From: Acidaminococcus fermentans_A
GTDB taxonomy: Bacteria > Bacillota > Negativicutes > Acidaminococcales > Acidaminococcaceae
Direction: 5' to 3'
Length of the DNA: 25,290 nucleotides
Assembly: GCF_052216985.1 (NCBI RefSeq)
Contig: NZ_JBQOUY010000032.1
Coordinates: 1 to 25,290, forward strand
Positions 14,834 to 22,264 of the stretch are shown one piece after another (the stretch's first letter is position 1; each line of letters opens with the position of its first letter). The notes beneath the pieces are model-generated. The model was given only the letters and a program-made list of their open reading frames with translations. It ran no database searches and was not told the DNA's origin. The position numbers and the translations under genes are program-made.

Positions 14834-16141
14834 GTGGGACTCAGGAAATTCAGCTTTAATTTTGGCAGGACGACCCAGGAAGTGGACCTGCCGGAGGAAC
14901 GGATCAGCAGTATCATCGAAGGACGTCCGGTGCCGGCGGTGGATGTGGAACAGGCGGCTTTGGAAGCCATGCGCCATCCCATCGGCTGCCAGCCGCTGCA
15001 GGACATGTTCCAGAAGGGAGATAAAGTCTGTCTGGTCATCGCCGATGTGACCCGTTCCTGGAACCGGTCTTCGGAATATGTGATCCATGTAGTCAATGAA
15101 CTGAACCGGGCCGGTGTACCGGATGAGGATATGTGCATCCTCTTTGCCCAGGGGACCCATCGGGAACAGACCCCAGAAGAAAACGTACGTGTGGTAGGAG
15201 AAGAAGTGGCCCGGCGCATCCGGATGTTCCAGCACCACTGCCGGAACGAGGCGGAACTGACCTGTGTAGGGACCACACGGTTCGGGACCAGGGTCATGCT
15301 GAATAAGCGGGCGGTGGAAGCGGATAAGATCGTAATCATCGATGGCATCACGGCCCATCTCTTTGCTGGTTATGGGGGCGGACGGAAACTGCTCCTGCCC
15401 GGAGTGGCCGGCTGGGACACCATCCAGGAGAACCATTGCCACGCTTTGGCGGACCATTTTGGGGATGGCATCAACCCCAAGACCCGGAACGGGGTGCTCC
15501 AGGACAATCCGGTGAATTACGATATGCTGGAAGCCATGGATATGGTAAAACCCACTTTCCTGGTCCATTCCATCATCAATAATGAAGGGAAAATCTGCAG
15601 CATCGTGGCCGGGGATCCTTACCAGGCCTGGTTGGAAGGGACCCGGATCTGCCATGACAACCAGGCTGTTCCCTTCAAGGAAAGAGCGGATGTGACCTTT
15701 GCCTGTGCCGGAGGCTATCCCAAGGATGTATCCCTGTATCAGGGCTGCAAATGCTACGATCCAGCGGATGTGACCACCAAGCCAGGAGGCATCATCATTG
15801 CTATCATGGAAGCCAGCGATCTGTATGAACCGCCGGAATACCTGGGCAGCTTCAAATATGCCAGCGAGAAGGACATGGAAAAGGACCTGCGGGAGAATTT
15901 CAGCATTCCCTTTTTCGTGGCTTTCAACCTGTTCTGCATGACCCATCGGTATACCATCTACCTGGTGACGAAAAAGGAGAATTTCGAAGCCATCCGGAAG
16001 ACCAATCAGATTCCCTGTGCTACCGTGGCTGAGGCTTGGGAAAAGGCACAGGCTCAGCTGGCCCAGGAGGGGAAACTGGACTATACCCTGAACATCATCC
16101 CCCACTGCGGAGGCGTCATCGCAGAAGAGCCGGGGAAGTGA
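14834..16141 (+). CDS. larA: LarA-family nickel-pincer 2-hydroxyacid racemase
   Basis: Protein of 435 aa from GTG 14834, supported by GGGAGGAAG about 7 nt upstream. It belongs to the LarA family (lactate racemase and related 2-hydroxyacid racemases or epimerases), which use the nickel-pincer nucleotide cofactor. Residues equivalent to the Lactobacillus plantarum enzyme appear with a one-residue offset: Asp71 and Arg74 (DVTRSWN), His109 (GTHREQTPEE), His175 (ITAHLFAGYGGG), Lys185 (GGRKLLLPG), which carries the pincer, and His201 (ENHCHA). Cofactor genes larB, larC and larE are not in this window. The family includes several substrate specificities, so lactate is only one possibility; 2-hydroxyglutarate or malate would suit an amino-acid fermenter. 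The gene stands alone between a tRNA terminator and element 3. Confidence 0.88.
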   Translation: MGLRKFSFNFGRTTQEVDLPEERISSIIEGRPVPAVDVEQAALEAMRHPIGCQPLQDMFQKGDKVCLVIADVTRSWNRSSEYVIHVVNELNRAGVPDEDMCILFAQGTHREQTPEENVRVVGEEVARRIRMFQHHCRNEAELTCVGTTRFGTRVMLNKRAVEADKIVIIDGITAHLFAGYGGGRKLLLPGVAGWDTIQENHCHALADHFGDGINPKTRNGVLQDNPVNYDMLEAMDMVKPTFLVHSIINNEGKICSIVAGDPYQAWLEGTRICHDNQAVPFKERADVTFACAGGYPKDVSLYQGCKCYDPADVTTKPGGIIIAIMEASDLYEPPEYLGSFKYASEKDMEKDLRENFSIPFFVAFNLFCMTHRYTIYLVTKKENFEAIRKTNQIPCATVAEAWEKAQAQLAQEGKLDYTLNIIPHCGGVIAEEPGK

Positions 16142-16150
16142 AAGAGAAGA

Positions 16151-16419
16151 GGCTGTTGCATGAGCAACAGCCTGTCACTAGTCACTGGACGAAGGAGGGC
16201 AGCCGGGCTGCGGCTGCCTTTCATTGTATGATACTGGCTAAGACGCGCCTTTGGCTTGTCCTTGCCTCTCCAGAAGAACTCTGGACAAGCAACGGATTAA
16301 AAGAAAAGCACAGTCCTGTTTCTTATTCGAAAGAACCCGTCAGCCATGGGTTCTTTCTATCAGCCAGTGACCAGTGACATGAGACCAGTGACCGGGGGTG
16401 TGAATTTTTTCACACCCCC
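16151..16419. repeat. Heptamer-bounded intergenic element 3 (complete copy, with both hairpins)
   Basis: It fills the gap between convergent larA and TonB-receptor genes. Left hairpin: GGCTGTTGC (16151-16159), ATGA, GCAACAGCC (16164-16172). Left heptamers: GTCACTA, GTCACTG (16174-16187), then GACGAA. Core: hairpin GGCAGCC/GGCTGCC (16198-16218), an imperfect stem-loop with CTTGTCC/GGACAAG, and hairpin GAAAGAACCC/GGGTTCTTTC (16329-16357). Right heptamers: CAGTGAC, CAGTGAC, ATGAGAC, CAGTGAC (16365-16392). Right hairpin: GGGGGTGTG (16394-16402), AT loop, CACACCCCC (16411-16419), then TTTCTTT. The arms are unequal (two against four units). Confidence 0.82.
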
Positions 16420-16424
16420 TTTCT

Positions 16425-18470
16425 TTACAGCTTATACGTCACTCCCACCAGGGCTGTGCGGCCGTAGGCGGGGCAGTCTCCCAAGGTCCGGGAGCCCACG
16501 TCTTCATAACTTTCGTCCAGAAGGTTCCGGAGCTTCAGCCAGGCGCTCCAGCGGCTGTTGAACCGGTAGTTGAAATTGGCGTCCAGGGTATAGGCATTGC
16601 CGGTGTACCATCCCTTGTCCCGGCCCCAGGCGGCTTGGAACAGCAGACTGTTGGTCCAGCGGCTGTCTTTGTAGGTCAGGGCCGTCTTGAAAGCATGGGG
16701 AGCCACTTCATCGGTGTATTGGGGATCGATGCCCCCGCCGTAGGTGGTATCCGTCCGGGTCCAGGCATAGGAAGCGGTGAGCCCATACCGGGTACTGAAC
16801 CGGTCCTCCCAGGTGAACTGGATCCCCGATTTGTTCTGGCTTTCCAGATTCTTCGGGGTCCAGGCTCCAGCCTCCTTGTACCAGACAATGGGATTGTTGA
16901 TGTGGGATACAAAGGCATTGGCGTCCAGGGTGCTGTGATCATTGAGCCGGTACCGGATGCCCCCGTTCCACTTGAGGCCGGTTTCCGGCTGGAGATGTTC
17001 GTTGCCCCGGATCTTCCAGGCTCCGTCGGAATCCCGGTTGGCATTGTTGTAATACAGTTCATCCAGGGTGGGGACGGAATAGATCCGCTGGAGGGCCCCG
17101 TAAAGGGTCAGACGGTCATCGGGACGGTATTCCAAGGAGTTCCCGTACACATACTCATTGTCGAACCGGGTGTTGTGGTTGAACAGGGAGGTGCTCTGGA
17201 GGGACAATTTGCCGTACCGGGTCTTGGTGGTCACAAAGGCGGACAGATTGCTGATGCCCTTGTTGTAATTCTTGGCGAAGTTGTGTGCATCCAGCAGGTT
17301 CTGTTCCGTGTCCAGGGAGGTGTGCTGCCAGGAGGCACCGGCGGAAACCGTCAGATTTTGGCCCATCTTCCAGCCGTCCCGCCAGTCCAGGCTGTTGGTC
17401 CGGGTTTTCCACCGGCTGTAGCTGGGGAGCTCATCTTGTTCTTCTGTTCCGGCGGGGTAGTAGGAATCCGCCTGGTTGTAGTTGTGGGAGAAGGAAATCC
17501 AGGCCGGCACCGGGGCGTCCTCTTTGTAGTTGTAGGTCAGGTTCACGTTGTTGGCCAGCTTTTCCGCCTCATAGTCTTCCCGGTGGCTGTCCCAGTAGGA
17601 ACGGCCCAGCCAGAGTCCCCGGCTGTTGCTGAAATGAGCGTAGGACAGGGTCAGGGAGGTGGAATCGGTGAACTGCCGGTCGAACCGGTAGAACATCTCC
17701 CGGCGGTTCCGGGCGGAATCGGGCATGGTGTGCCGGCTGCCGGAGGCATCTCGGTAGTGGAGGGCGTCCAAGTTGGAACGGCCTCCGGTGCCCAGCCAGC
17801 TCCAGCCTTCAGCACTGCCTTCCAGGTGGGCGTTCCAGTGCCAGCCGTCATAGGGCCCCCGGGCCCCTTCCAGCTGGACCTGGTGGTCCCGGCCCTTCCG
17901 GGTGACGATGTTGATGGCACCGCCGGGGGTATCATAGTTCAGATAACCGCCGTCCGCCATCCCGTGGATCACTTCGATCCGTTCGATGGCAGAGGGTGGC
18001 ACGGCCATGTCCAGGTTGTAGGTGCTGCGACCGTTGGTGAGGCCGCTTTCCAGGTTCATCCGATGGCCGTCGATGAACACTGCCACCCGTTCATCCCCAT
18101 CGATCCGGACGATCCGCTGGGAAGTGTTCACTACCCCGCCGGTGACGGTGACCCCGGGGGCATAGGTCAGGGCTTCGGCCACGCTGTCATAGTGGTTGGC
18201 GGTGATTTCCTGCCGGGTGATCACTGTGACTCCGGCTGCCGCCGGCATCAGGTCCGTGTTGGCCACGGCGCTGTGGGCGTCGATGACCGGGGACGCTTTG
18301 CCGGGGGTGCGGCCCAGGAGCGCCGGGGCTTTTTGGGGATGGGGGGCGGCCTTTTGGGCATGGGAGGGACCGGCCTCTGCCGCCAGGGCAGGAAGGGGAC
18401 GGAACCCCTGGGGAGCCAGGGACAGGATGGCCAGGAAAAGGGAAAGAGAAACTTTTCGGGAAAGAAGCAT
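16425..18470 (-). CDS. TonB-dependent outer-membrane receptor
   Basis: Outer-membrane gated channel of 681 aa, energised by TonB-ExbBD, for siderophores, corrinoids or similar nutrients. A signal peptide is clear (about 1-31, MLLSRKVSLSLFLAILSLAP to ALAAEA). The plug domain follows (about 70-200), with VTVITRQEITANHYDSVAEA, IDGDERVAVFIDGHRMN and AIERIEVIHGMADG, then a beta-barrel rich in alternating aromatic strands, ending LRNLLDESYEDVGSRTL and GVTYKL. Start ATG 18470 is chosen over upstream codons because AGGAGG lies 9 nt before it and the signal peptide begins there. It is 13 nt downstream of yfcE on the same strand. Ligand not identifiable. No tonB, exbB or ABC importer genes adjoin it. 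It supports a diderm organism. Confidence 0.95.
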   Translation of the reverse strand: MLLSRKVSLSLFLAILSLAPQGFRPLPALAAEAGPSHAQKAAPHPQKAPALLGRTPGKASPVIDAHSAVANTDLMPAAAGVTVITRQEITANHYDSVAEALTYAPGVTVTGGVVNTSQRIVRIDGDERVAVFIDGHRMNLESGLTNGRSTYNLDMAVPPSAIERIEVIHGMADGGYLNYDTPGGAINIVTRKGRDHQVQLEGARGPYDGWHWNAHLEGSAEGWSWLGTGGRSNLDALHYRDASGSRHTMPDSARNRREMFYRFDRQFTDSTSLTLSYAHFSNSRGLWLGRSYWDSHREDYEAEKLANNVNLTYNYKEDAPVPAWISFSHNYNQADSYYPAGTEEQDELPSYSRWKTRTNSLDWRDGWKMGQNLTVSAGASWQHTSLDTEQNLLDAHNFAKNYNKGISNLSAFVTTKTRYGKLSLQSTSLFNHNTRFDNEYVYGNSLEYRPDDRLTLYGALQRIYSVPTLDELYYNNANRDSDGAWKIRGNEHLQPETGLKWNGGIRYRLNDHSTLDANAFVSHINNPIVWYKEAGAWTPKNLESQNKSGIQFTWEDRFSTRYGLTASYAWTRTDTTYGGGIDPQYTDEVAPHAFKTALTYKDSRWTNSLLFQAAWGRDKGWYTGNAYTLDANFNYRFNSRWSAWLKLRNLLDESYEDVGSRTLGDCPAYGRTALVGVTYKL

Positions 18471-18483
18471 GGTCGTGGTCCTC

Positions 18484-19002
18484 CTATTCCAGTGCTTTCC
18501 AGAGGGGTTGGTCCTCATCCAGCACCATATAGCCGTGGACGCTGCCGGCTTTGGGCAGGGACACGGAGCCTGGGTTCCAGTACCGGTTGCCTCGACCCCA
18601 GGGTTCGTCAGCGGGGATGTGGGTGTGGCCGTGGAGCAGGATGTCTCCGGGCTGGAGGGGCGGCGGGTTCTGGGTGTTGTAGAGATGGCCGTGGGTTACA
18701 AAGACCAGGTGCTGATTCCATTCCAGCAGGGCGTAATCTGCCAGCACCGGAAACGGGAGCACCATCTGGTCCACTTCCGCCTCACAGTTCCCCCGGACGC
18801 AGAAAATCCGGTCCTTCAGGCCGTTCAGGAGGGAAATCACTTCTTTGGGGGCATAGTCCCGGGGCAGGTCGTTCCGGGGACCATGGTACAGCAGGTCTCC
18901 CAGGAGAATCAGCCGGTCCGCCTGTTCCTGCCGGAAAGCCTGGATCATTTTCCGGGCATAGAAGGCAGAACCATGGATATCCGAAGCAATCATGTATTTC
19001 AT
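18484..19002 (-). CDS. yfcE: YfcE-like phosphodiesterase (MJ0936-type metallophosphoesterase)
   Basis: Cytoplasmic metal-dependent phosphodiesterase of 172 aa, very close in pattern to E. coli YfcE: ASDIHGS, LLGDLLYHGPRNDLP, YAPKEVISLLN, VRGNCEAEVDQM, THGHLYN, GHTHIPADE and NPGSVSLPKAG. Metal ligands Asp, His, Asp, Asn (GNC), His and the GHTH pair are all present. YfcE hydrolyses model phosphodiesters; the physiological substrate is unknown. The ATG at 19002 has AAAGGA 8 nt upstream; ATG 19008 or 19011 would add two or three residues but overlap the ribosome site. Its mRNA continues into the TonB receptor gene, whose ribosome site lies next to the yfcE stop. Confidence 0.94.
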   Translation of the reverse strand: MKYMIASDIHGSAFYARKMIQAFRQEQADRLILLGDLLYHGPRNDLPRDYAPKEVISLLNGLKDRIFCVRGNCEAEVDQMVLPFPVLADYALLEWNQHLVFVTHGHLYNTQNPPPLQPGDILLHGHTHIPADEPWGRGNRYWNPGSVSLPKAGSVHGYMVLDEDQPLWKALE

Positions 19003-19027
19003 GGGCATCATCCTTTCGTATGGATGT

Positions 19028-19033
19028 ATTATA
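19028..19033 (-). promoter_or_regulatory. -10 box of the yfcE-TonB receptor promoter
   Basis: TATAAT on the reverse strand. At a 17-bp spacing the -35 (TTTTCA) would fall within the hairpin 19044-19069 of element 4, so the promoter and the hairpin share sequence. Confidence 0.55.
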
Positions 19034-19043
19034 GCATGGAAAA

Positions 19044-19203
19044 GGGGGTGTGAAAAAATTCACACCCCCGGTCGCGGGCCTGGACGTTCAAACCGTCTGT
19101 TCCTTTTCTATATAGAGTTAAGATTGAATCGGACTGGAATCTGTAAAACCGGATCGTTGATTTGCACCAACAAGCTTGCGACTCACGACTTGTGACCCGT
19201 GAC
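19044..19203. repeat. Heptamer-bounded intergenic element 4
   Basis: Left hairpin GGGGGTGTG (19044-19052), loop, CACACCCCC (19061-19069), with a T-tract for leftward transcription, so it can terminate the asr transcript. One clear left heptamer GTCGCGG (19071-19077) is followed by a degenerate GCCTGGA. On the right, GAC recurs at 19180, 19187, 19194 and 19201, an exact period of 7: TTGCGAC, TCACGAC, TTGTGAC, CCGTGAC. The right array ends 5 nt before the asrC stop codon and has no outer hairpin. The left hairpin is the exact reverse complement of the right hairpin of element 3. Confidence 0.75.
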
Positions 19204-19208
19204 TCTGC

Positions 19209-20186
19209 CTATTTCAATCCCCAATACCGGATCCCGTTCCAGTAGAGAGGTTTGTACACTTCCGCCTTTTCCGGCAGTTGTACGTCCCGGAGGATGTACC
19301 GGAGGAATTCTTCCGGACCGGTCCGGTCCACCATATACCCGATGTGTTCCTTGCCGCCCGGGGCTTCCGGGTCGATGTACTTCCGGGCGTAGTCATACAC
19401 GTTGCTGACAATCTTTACTACGCTGTCCGCGTCCGCCCATTTGATGAAATCCACACCCATCCGGGGATTCTTCTTGCCGCTGCGGCCTAGGAGGGTGATC
19501 CGGAAATACTGGGTCTTGCTCCGGGTCCAGGCCCGGTTGGGGCAGGCATGGGCGCAGACTCCGCAACCGATGCATTTTTCCACGTTCCGCACCGGCCGGA
19601 ATTTGTCCATATGCAGGGCTTCCACGGAAAGCTGTTTGCATTTCTTCACGCAGGCCCCGCAGCTGATGCACCGGGAGGGGTCGAACTGGGGCTCGGTCAT
19701 GCCGATGATCCCGAAATCGTGCATCCGCACCTTGCAGCAGTCGTTGGGACAGCCGGTGAGGGCCACCTTCACATGGAGATCGTTGGGGAAGATGGCCTTT
19801 TCGATCCGTTTGGCCAGGGCGGTGGTGGCATAGTTCCCGAAGGGGCATACCCGGTTCCCCACACAGGCCATGATGTTCCGGGTCCCGGAAGCCGGGTAGC
19901 CGGTGCCGGGAGCTTCCTGGTTGATGTCCAGCTCCTCGATGATGGGCTGGAGGGCCTTGTTCACTTCCGGAACTTTTTCAAAGGGGATGCCCAGAATCTC
20001 GAAGCCCTGACGGATGGTCAGATGGACCTGGCCGTTGCCGTAGGTTTCGGCGATTTCCTGGATCTTCCCCAGCACATCGGCGGTGAGATGGCCCCCGGGC
20101 ACCCGTACCCGGGAAGAGGTGACGCCCCGGTGCTTGGTGACCCGGTAGGCGTTCTTTTTCAGTTTTCCACAATCCATATCCAGCAT
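19209..20186 (-). CDS. asrC: Anaerobic sulfite reductase subunit C (siroheme Fe-S catalytic subunit)
   Basis: Catalytic subunit of the NADH-linked anaerobic sulfite reductase, reducing sulfite to sulfide; 325 aa from ATG 20186, which follows AGGAGG at 6 nt. A nitrite/sulfite reductase half-domain lies at the N-terminus (HLTIRQGFEILGIP). Siroheme/[4Fe-4S] ligands are Cys108 and Cys114 (CVGNRVC) and Cys146 and Cys150 (CPNDC). Two ferredoxin clusters follow: CISCGACVKKC (173-183) and CIGCGVCAHAC (205-215). A C-terminal sulfite reductase beta-like region completes it. It is the last gene of asrABC, 10 nt after asrB. In this fermenter it may dispose of electrons or detoxify sulfite. Confidence 0.96.
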   Translation of the reverse strand: MLDMDCGKLKKNAYRVTKHRGVTSSRVRVPGGHLTADVLGKIQEIAETYGNGQVHLTIRQGFEILGIPFEKVPEVNKALQPIIEELDINQEAPGTGYPASGTRNIMACVGNRVCPFGNYATTALAKRIEKAIFPNDLHVKVALTGCPNDCCKVRMHDFGIIGMTEPQFDPSRCISCGACVKKCKQLSVEALHMDKFRPVRNVEKCIGCGVCAHACPNRAWTRSKTQYFRITLLGRSGKKNPRMGVDFIKWADADSVVKIVSNVYDYARKYIDPEAPGGKEHIGYMVDRTGPEEFLRYILRDVQLPEKAEVYKPLYWNGIRYWGLK

Positions 20187-20196
20187 GGCACGCCTC

Positions 20197-21012
20197 CTAG
20201 TCAATGAAGGACCGGACCTGGGTGTATTTGAACACCGGCCCATCCTGGCACACGTAGATTTCCCCGATCCGGCAGTGGCCGCATTTGCCTACGCCGCAGC
20301 ACATCTTCCGGGATTCGGAGACCCAGACTTTTTCTTCGTCGAAGCCCAGGCCCAGCAGGGTCTTGATGGAGAATTTGATCATCATGGGCGGGCCCACCAC
20401 CACGGCGATGGCGTTGTCCGGATCCTGGAGGTTCATTTCCGGGATGTACTGGGTCACCAGGCCCACATGGCCGTCATAGTCCGGGTCGTCATCAGCCTTG
20501 TCCACGGTGTAGATCAAGTTCATGCCGCTTTCTTTCCACCGTTTCAGGTCGTCCCGGAACAGGATGTCATGGGGGGATTTGAAGCCCACGATCACTGTCA
20601 GCCGTTCACATTCATCCATATGGTCTGCAAAGTAGTCGATGACCCCGTGGATGGGGGACAGGCCAGAGCCCCCGGCCACCAGGATGATTTCCTTCCCTTT
20701 GAACATGTTTACATCGAACCCGTTGCCGTAGGGTCCCCGGAGGAAGAAATGGCCGCCCACGTAATTTTCAAAGATTTCGTTGGTCAGGCTGCCCACTTTC
20801 CGAATGGTGAAATCCAGGGAATGGTCGGTGATGCCGCTGACGGAAATGGGCGCCTCCCCGTATTTGGGGATGGAAATCTCGAAGAACTGGCCCGGTTTCA
20901 CCGGATGTTCCGCACCCCGGTCATAGGCCATCCGGAAGGTGTATTCCAGGTCCGCATGCTTGATCACTTCCAGGATCTCGGATCGGAAGGGCAGGTAGGT
21001 GTTATTTTTCAT
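20197..21012 (-). CDS. asrB: Anaerobic sulfite reductase subunit B (FAD/NAD(H) and [2Fe-2S] electron-transfer subunit)
   Basis: Electron-input subunit of 271 aa, of the ferredoxin-NADP reductase/dihydroorotate dehydrogenase electron-transfer type. Visible parts: flavin-binding barrel with GQFFEISIPKYGEAPISVSG (about 42-61), FLRGPYGNGF, nucleotide-binding ILVAGGSGLSPIHGVIDYF, and a C-terminal [2Fe-2S] motif CCGVGKCGHCRIG with a distal Cys in YVCQDGPVF. The start ATG 21012 overlaps the end of asrA by 11 nt, so translation is coupled. Confidence 0.96.
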   Translation of the reverse strand: MKNNTYLPFRSEILEVIKHADLEYTFRMAYDRGAEHPVKPGQFFEISIPKYGEAPISVSGITDHSLDFTIRKVGSLTNEIFENYVGGHFFLRGPYGNGFDVNMFKGKEIILVAGGSGLSPIHGVIDYFADHMDECERLTVIVGFKSPHDILFRDDLKRWKESGMNLIYTVDKADDDPDYDGHVGLVTQYIPEMNLQDPDNAIAVVVGPPMMIKFSIKTLLGLGFDEEKVWVSESRKMCCGVGKCGHCRIGEIYVCQDGPVFKYTQVRSFID

Positions 21013-22021
21013 CTTTCGTAACCTCCGTCATGCCGTCCGCCAGTTTTTCGATGCAGCGGACAAAGGAAATGTATTCCGGGCAGATGGCGTCACAGCGGCC
21101 GCAGCCCACGCACATCTGGTAGCCGGCCCGTTTCTTGAAGTCCAGGACCTTGTGGAGCACCTTGAAGCGCATCCGTTCCCCGCCCTTCTGGCGGAACTTC
21201 AGGCCCCCGGCCACGTCGGTGTAGCCGTCGATCATGCAGGAAGCCTGGACCCGGCGCCGTTCCCCGGCCTGACCGTTTTCCGTGTAGTAGAGATCTTGCA
21301 TGGACCAGCAGGTGCAGGTGGGGCACACCAGGGTGCACCGGCCGCATTTGATGCACCGTTTGTCGTATTCGTCCCAGATGGTGCTTTTGGCCACCGCTTC
21401 CGTCAGGTTGTCCGGCACGGTGACGGTGAAATCGTTGGCTTCCACTGCATCCGGGGCCACCTCCCCACAGGGAGTGCCGACTTTTGCCAGGGCGTCCGCC
21501 AGAAAGCCGTCCCGGGCTTCTGCCAGGTATCCTTCAGGGCGCCGGTTCAGGGCCCCGTCCCAGCCCTCAGCATGGTTGGTGCCCATGGAGCAGCAGAAAC
21601 AGCCCTCAAAGGACTCCGCACAGCCCATGAGGATGAATTTGATCTTGTCCCGGCGGGATTTATAATAGGAATCCTCCGGTCCATTCTGGAGGAAGATGTA
21701 GTCGAACCGTTCCACTGCCGCCAGGTCGCAGCTTCGGAGCAGGACGATCTTGCCTCGGTCCGGGTCCTGGGCTTCGGTGACCGTGTCTTCCGTAAAGTAC
21801 AGCAAGGTCTGGCACACCGGCAGCAGCGCTTCCTTCCAGGAATAGTCGGACCGCTGGTCCCAGATCACTTCTTCCGGATCGGAGACCGTGCCATAGCGGA
21901 TTACGTCGGTTTCCGAGAATCGGCCGGTGCCTTCGAACCGTTTGGGAGCGTAGATGTCGTACTCCCGGCTCCAGGCGGCAAAGACCTGCCGGAGCCCTTC
22001 CTTTGTCAGTTGATAACCCAT
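21002..22021 (-). CDS. asrA: Anaerobic sulfite reductase subunit A (dicluster ferredoxin subunit)
   Basis: Electron-transfer subunit of 339 aa from ATG 22021, which follows GGGGAG at 6 nt; longer in-frame extensions to 22486 run through the promoter and the neighbouring gene and are rejected. The N-terminal two thirds resemble the hydrogenase beta/AsrA family (LLRSCDLAAVERFDYIFLQ; FILMGCAESFEGCFC). Two [4Fe-4S] motifs lie at the C-terminal side: CIKCGRCTLVC (223-233) and CVGCGRCDAIC (304-314). It begins the asrABC operon and passes electrons between AsrB and AsrC. Confidence 0.95.
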   Translation of the reverse strand: MGYQLTKEGLRQVFAAWSREYDIYAPKRFEGTGRFSETDVIRYGTVSDPEEVIWDQRSDYSWKEALLPVCQTLLYFTEDTVTEAQDPDRGKIVLLRSCDLAAVERFDYIFLQNGPEDSYYKSRRDKIKFILMGCAESFEGCFCCSMGTNHAEGWDGALNRRPEGYLAEARDGFLADALAKVGTPCGEVAPDAVEANDFTVTVPDNLTEAVAKSTIWDEYDKRCIKCGRCTLVCPTCTCWSMQDLYYTENGQAGERRRVQASCMIDGYTDVAGGLKFRQKGGERMRFKVLHKVLDFKKRAGYQMCVGCGRCDAICPEYISFVRCIEKLADGMTEVTKDEK

Positions 22022-22099
22022 GTTTTTCTCCCCTTGTCTTCCATGAATCCTGTGTTGGGTCATAGGCCCGCCACCCATGCGGCAGACCTCTATCAGGGG

Positions 22100-22129
22100 T
22101 AGTATAGCAGACAGTACAGGCAGGTGTCT
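22100..22129 (-). promoter_or_regulatory. Promoter and candidate operator of asrABC
   Basis: The reverse strand has a -10 TATACT (22100-22105) without a recognisable -35. Immediately upstream, CAGACA (22107-22112) and TGTCTG (22124-22129) are inverted arms 11 bp apart, covering the -35/spacer region. A missing -35 with an overlapping palindrome suggests regulated transcription, for example by sulfite or redox. Confidence 0.5.
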
Positions 22130-22154
22130 GTTGTTCCGGCAACGGATGGGAGGA

Positions 22155-22184
22155 TTGGACCCGGCAGGGGTTTTATGGTATACT
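22155..22184 (+). promoter_or_regulatory. Promoter of the ABC-F gene
   Basis: TTGGAC (22155-22160), an 18-bp spacer and TATACT (22179-22184). The start site would be near 22191, giving a leader of about 74 nt that contains all of element 5. Confidence 0.65.
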
Positions 22185-22199
22185 GAATCGATTATAAAA

Positions 22200-22244
22200 G
22201 GATTGCCGAGGGCAATCCGGTCTCGGGCCTCGTGACCCGAGACC
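22200..22244. repeat. Heptamer element 5, coreless, in the ABC-F leader
   Basis: Hairpin GGATTGCC (22200-22207), loop GAG, GGCAATCC (22211-22218), with A-tract to its left, then a second hairpin GGTCTCGGG/CCCGAGACC (22219-22244) with an 8-nt loop. The second reads as two left heptamers (GTCTCGG, GCCTCGT) meeting GAC units at 22234 and 22241, seven bases apart. It ends 7 nt before the ribosome site AGGAG, so it could affect translation start. Confidence 0.72.
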
Positions 22245-22264
22245 TCATTAAAAGGAGTTCCTGC

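Noticed and set aside
16635..19034. Rightward ORF of 799 codons across the TonB receptor and yfcE genes
   Set aside because: It spans two genes with unmistakable reverse-strand motifs. The translation is Gly/Pro/Val-rich low-complexity sequence typical of antisense frames.
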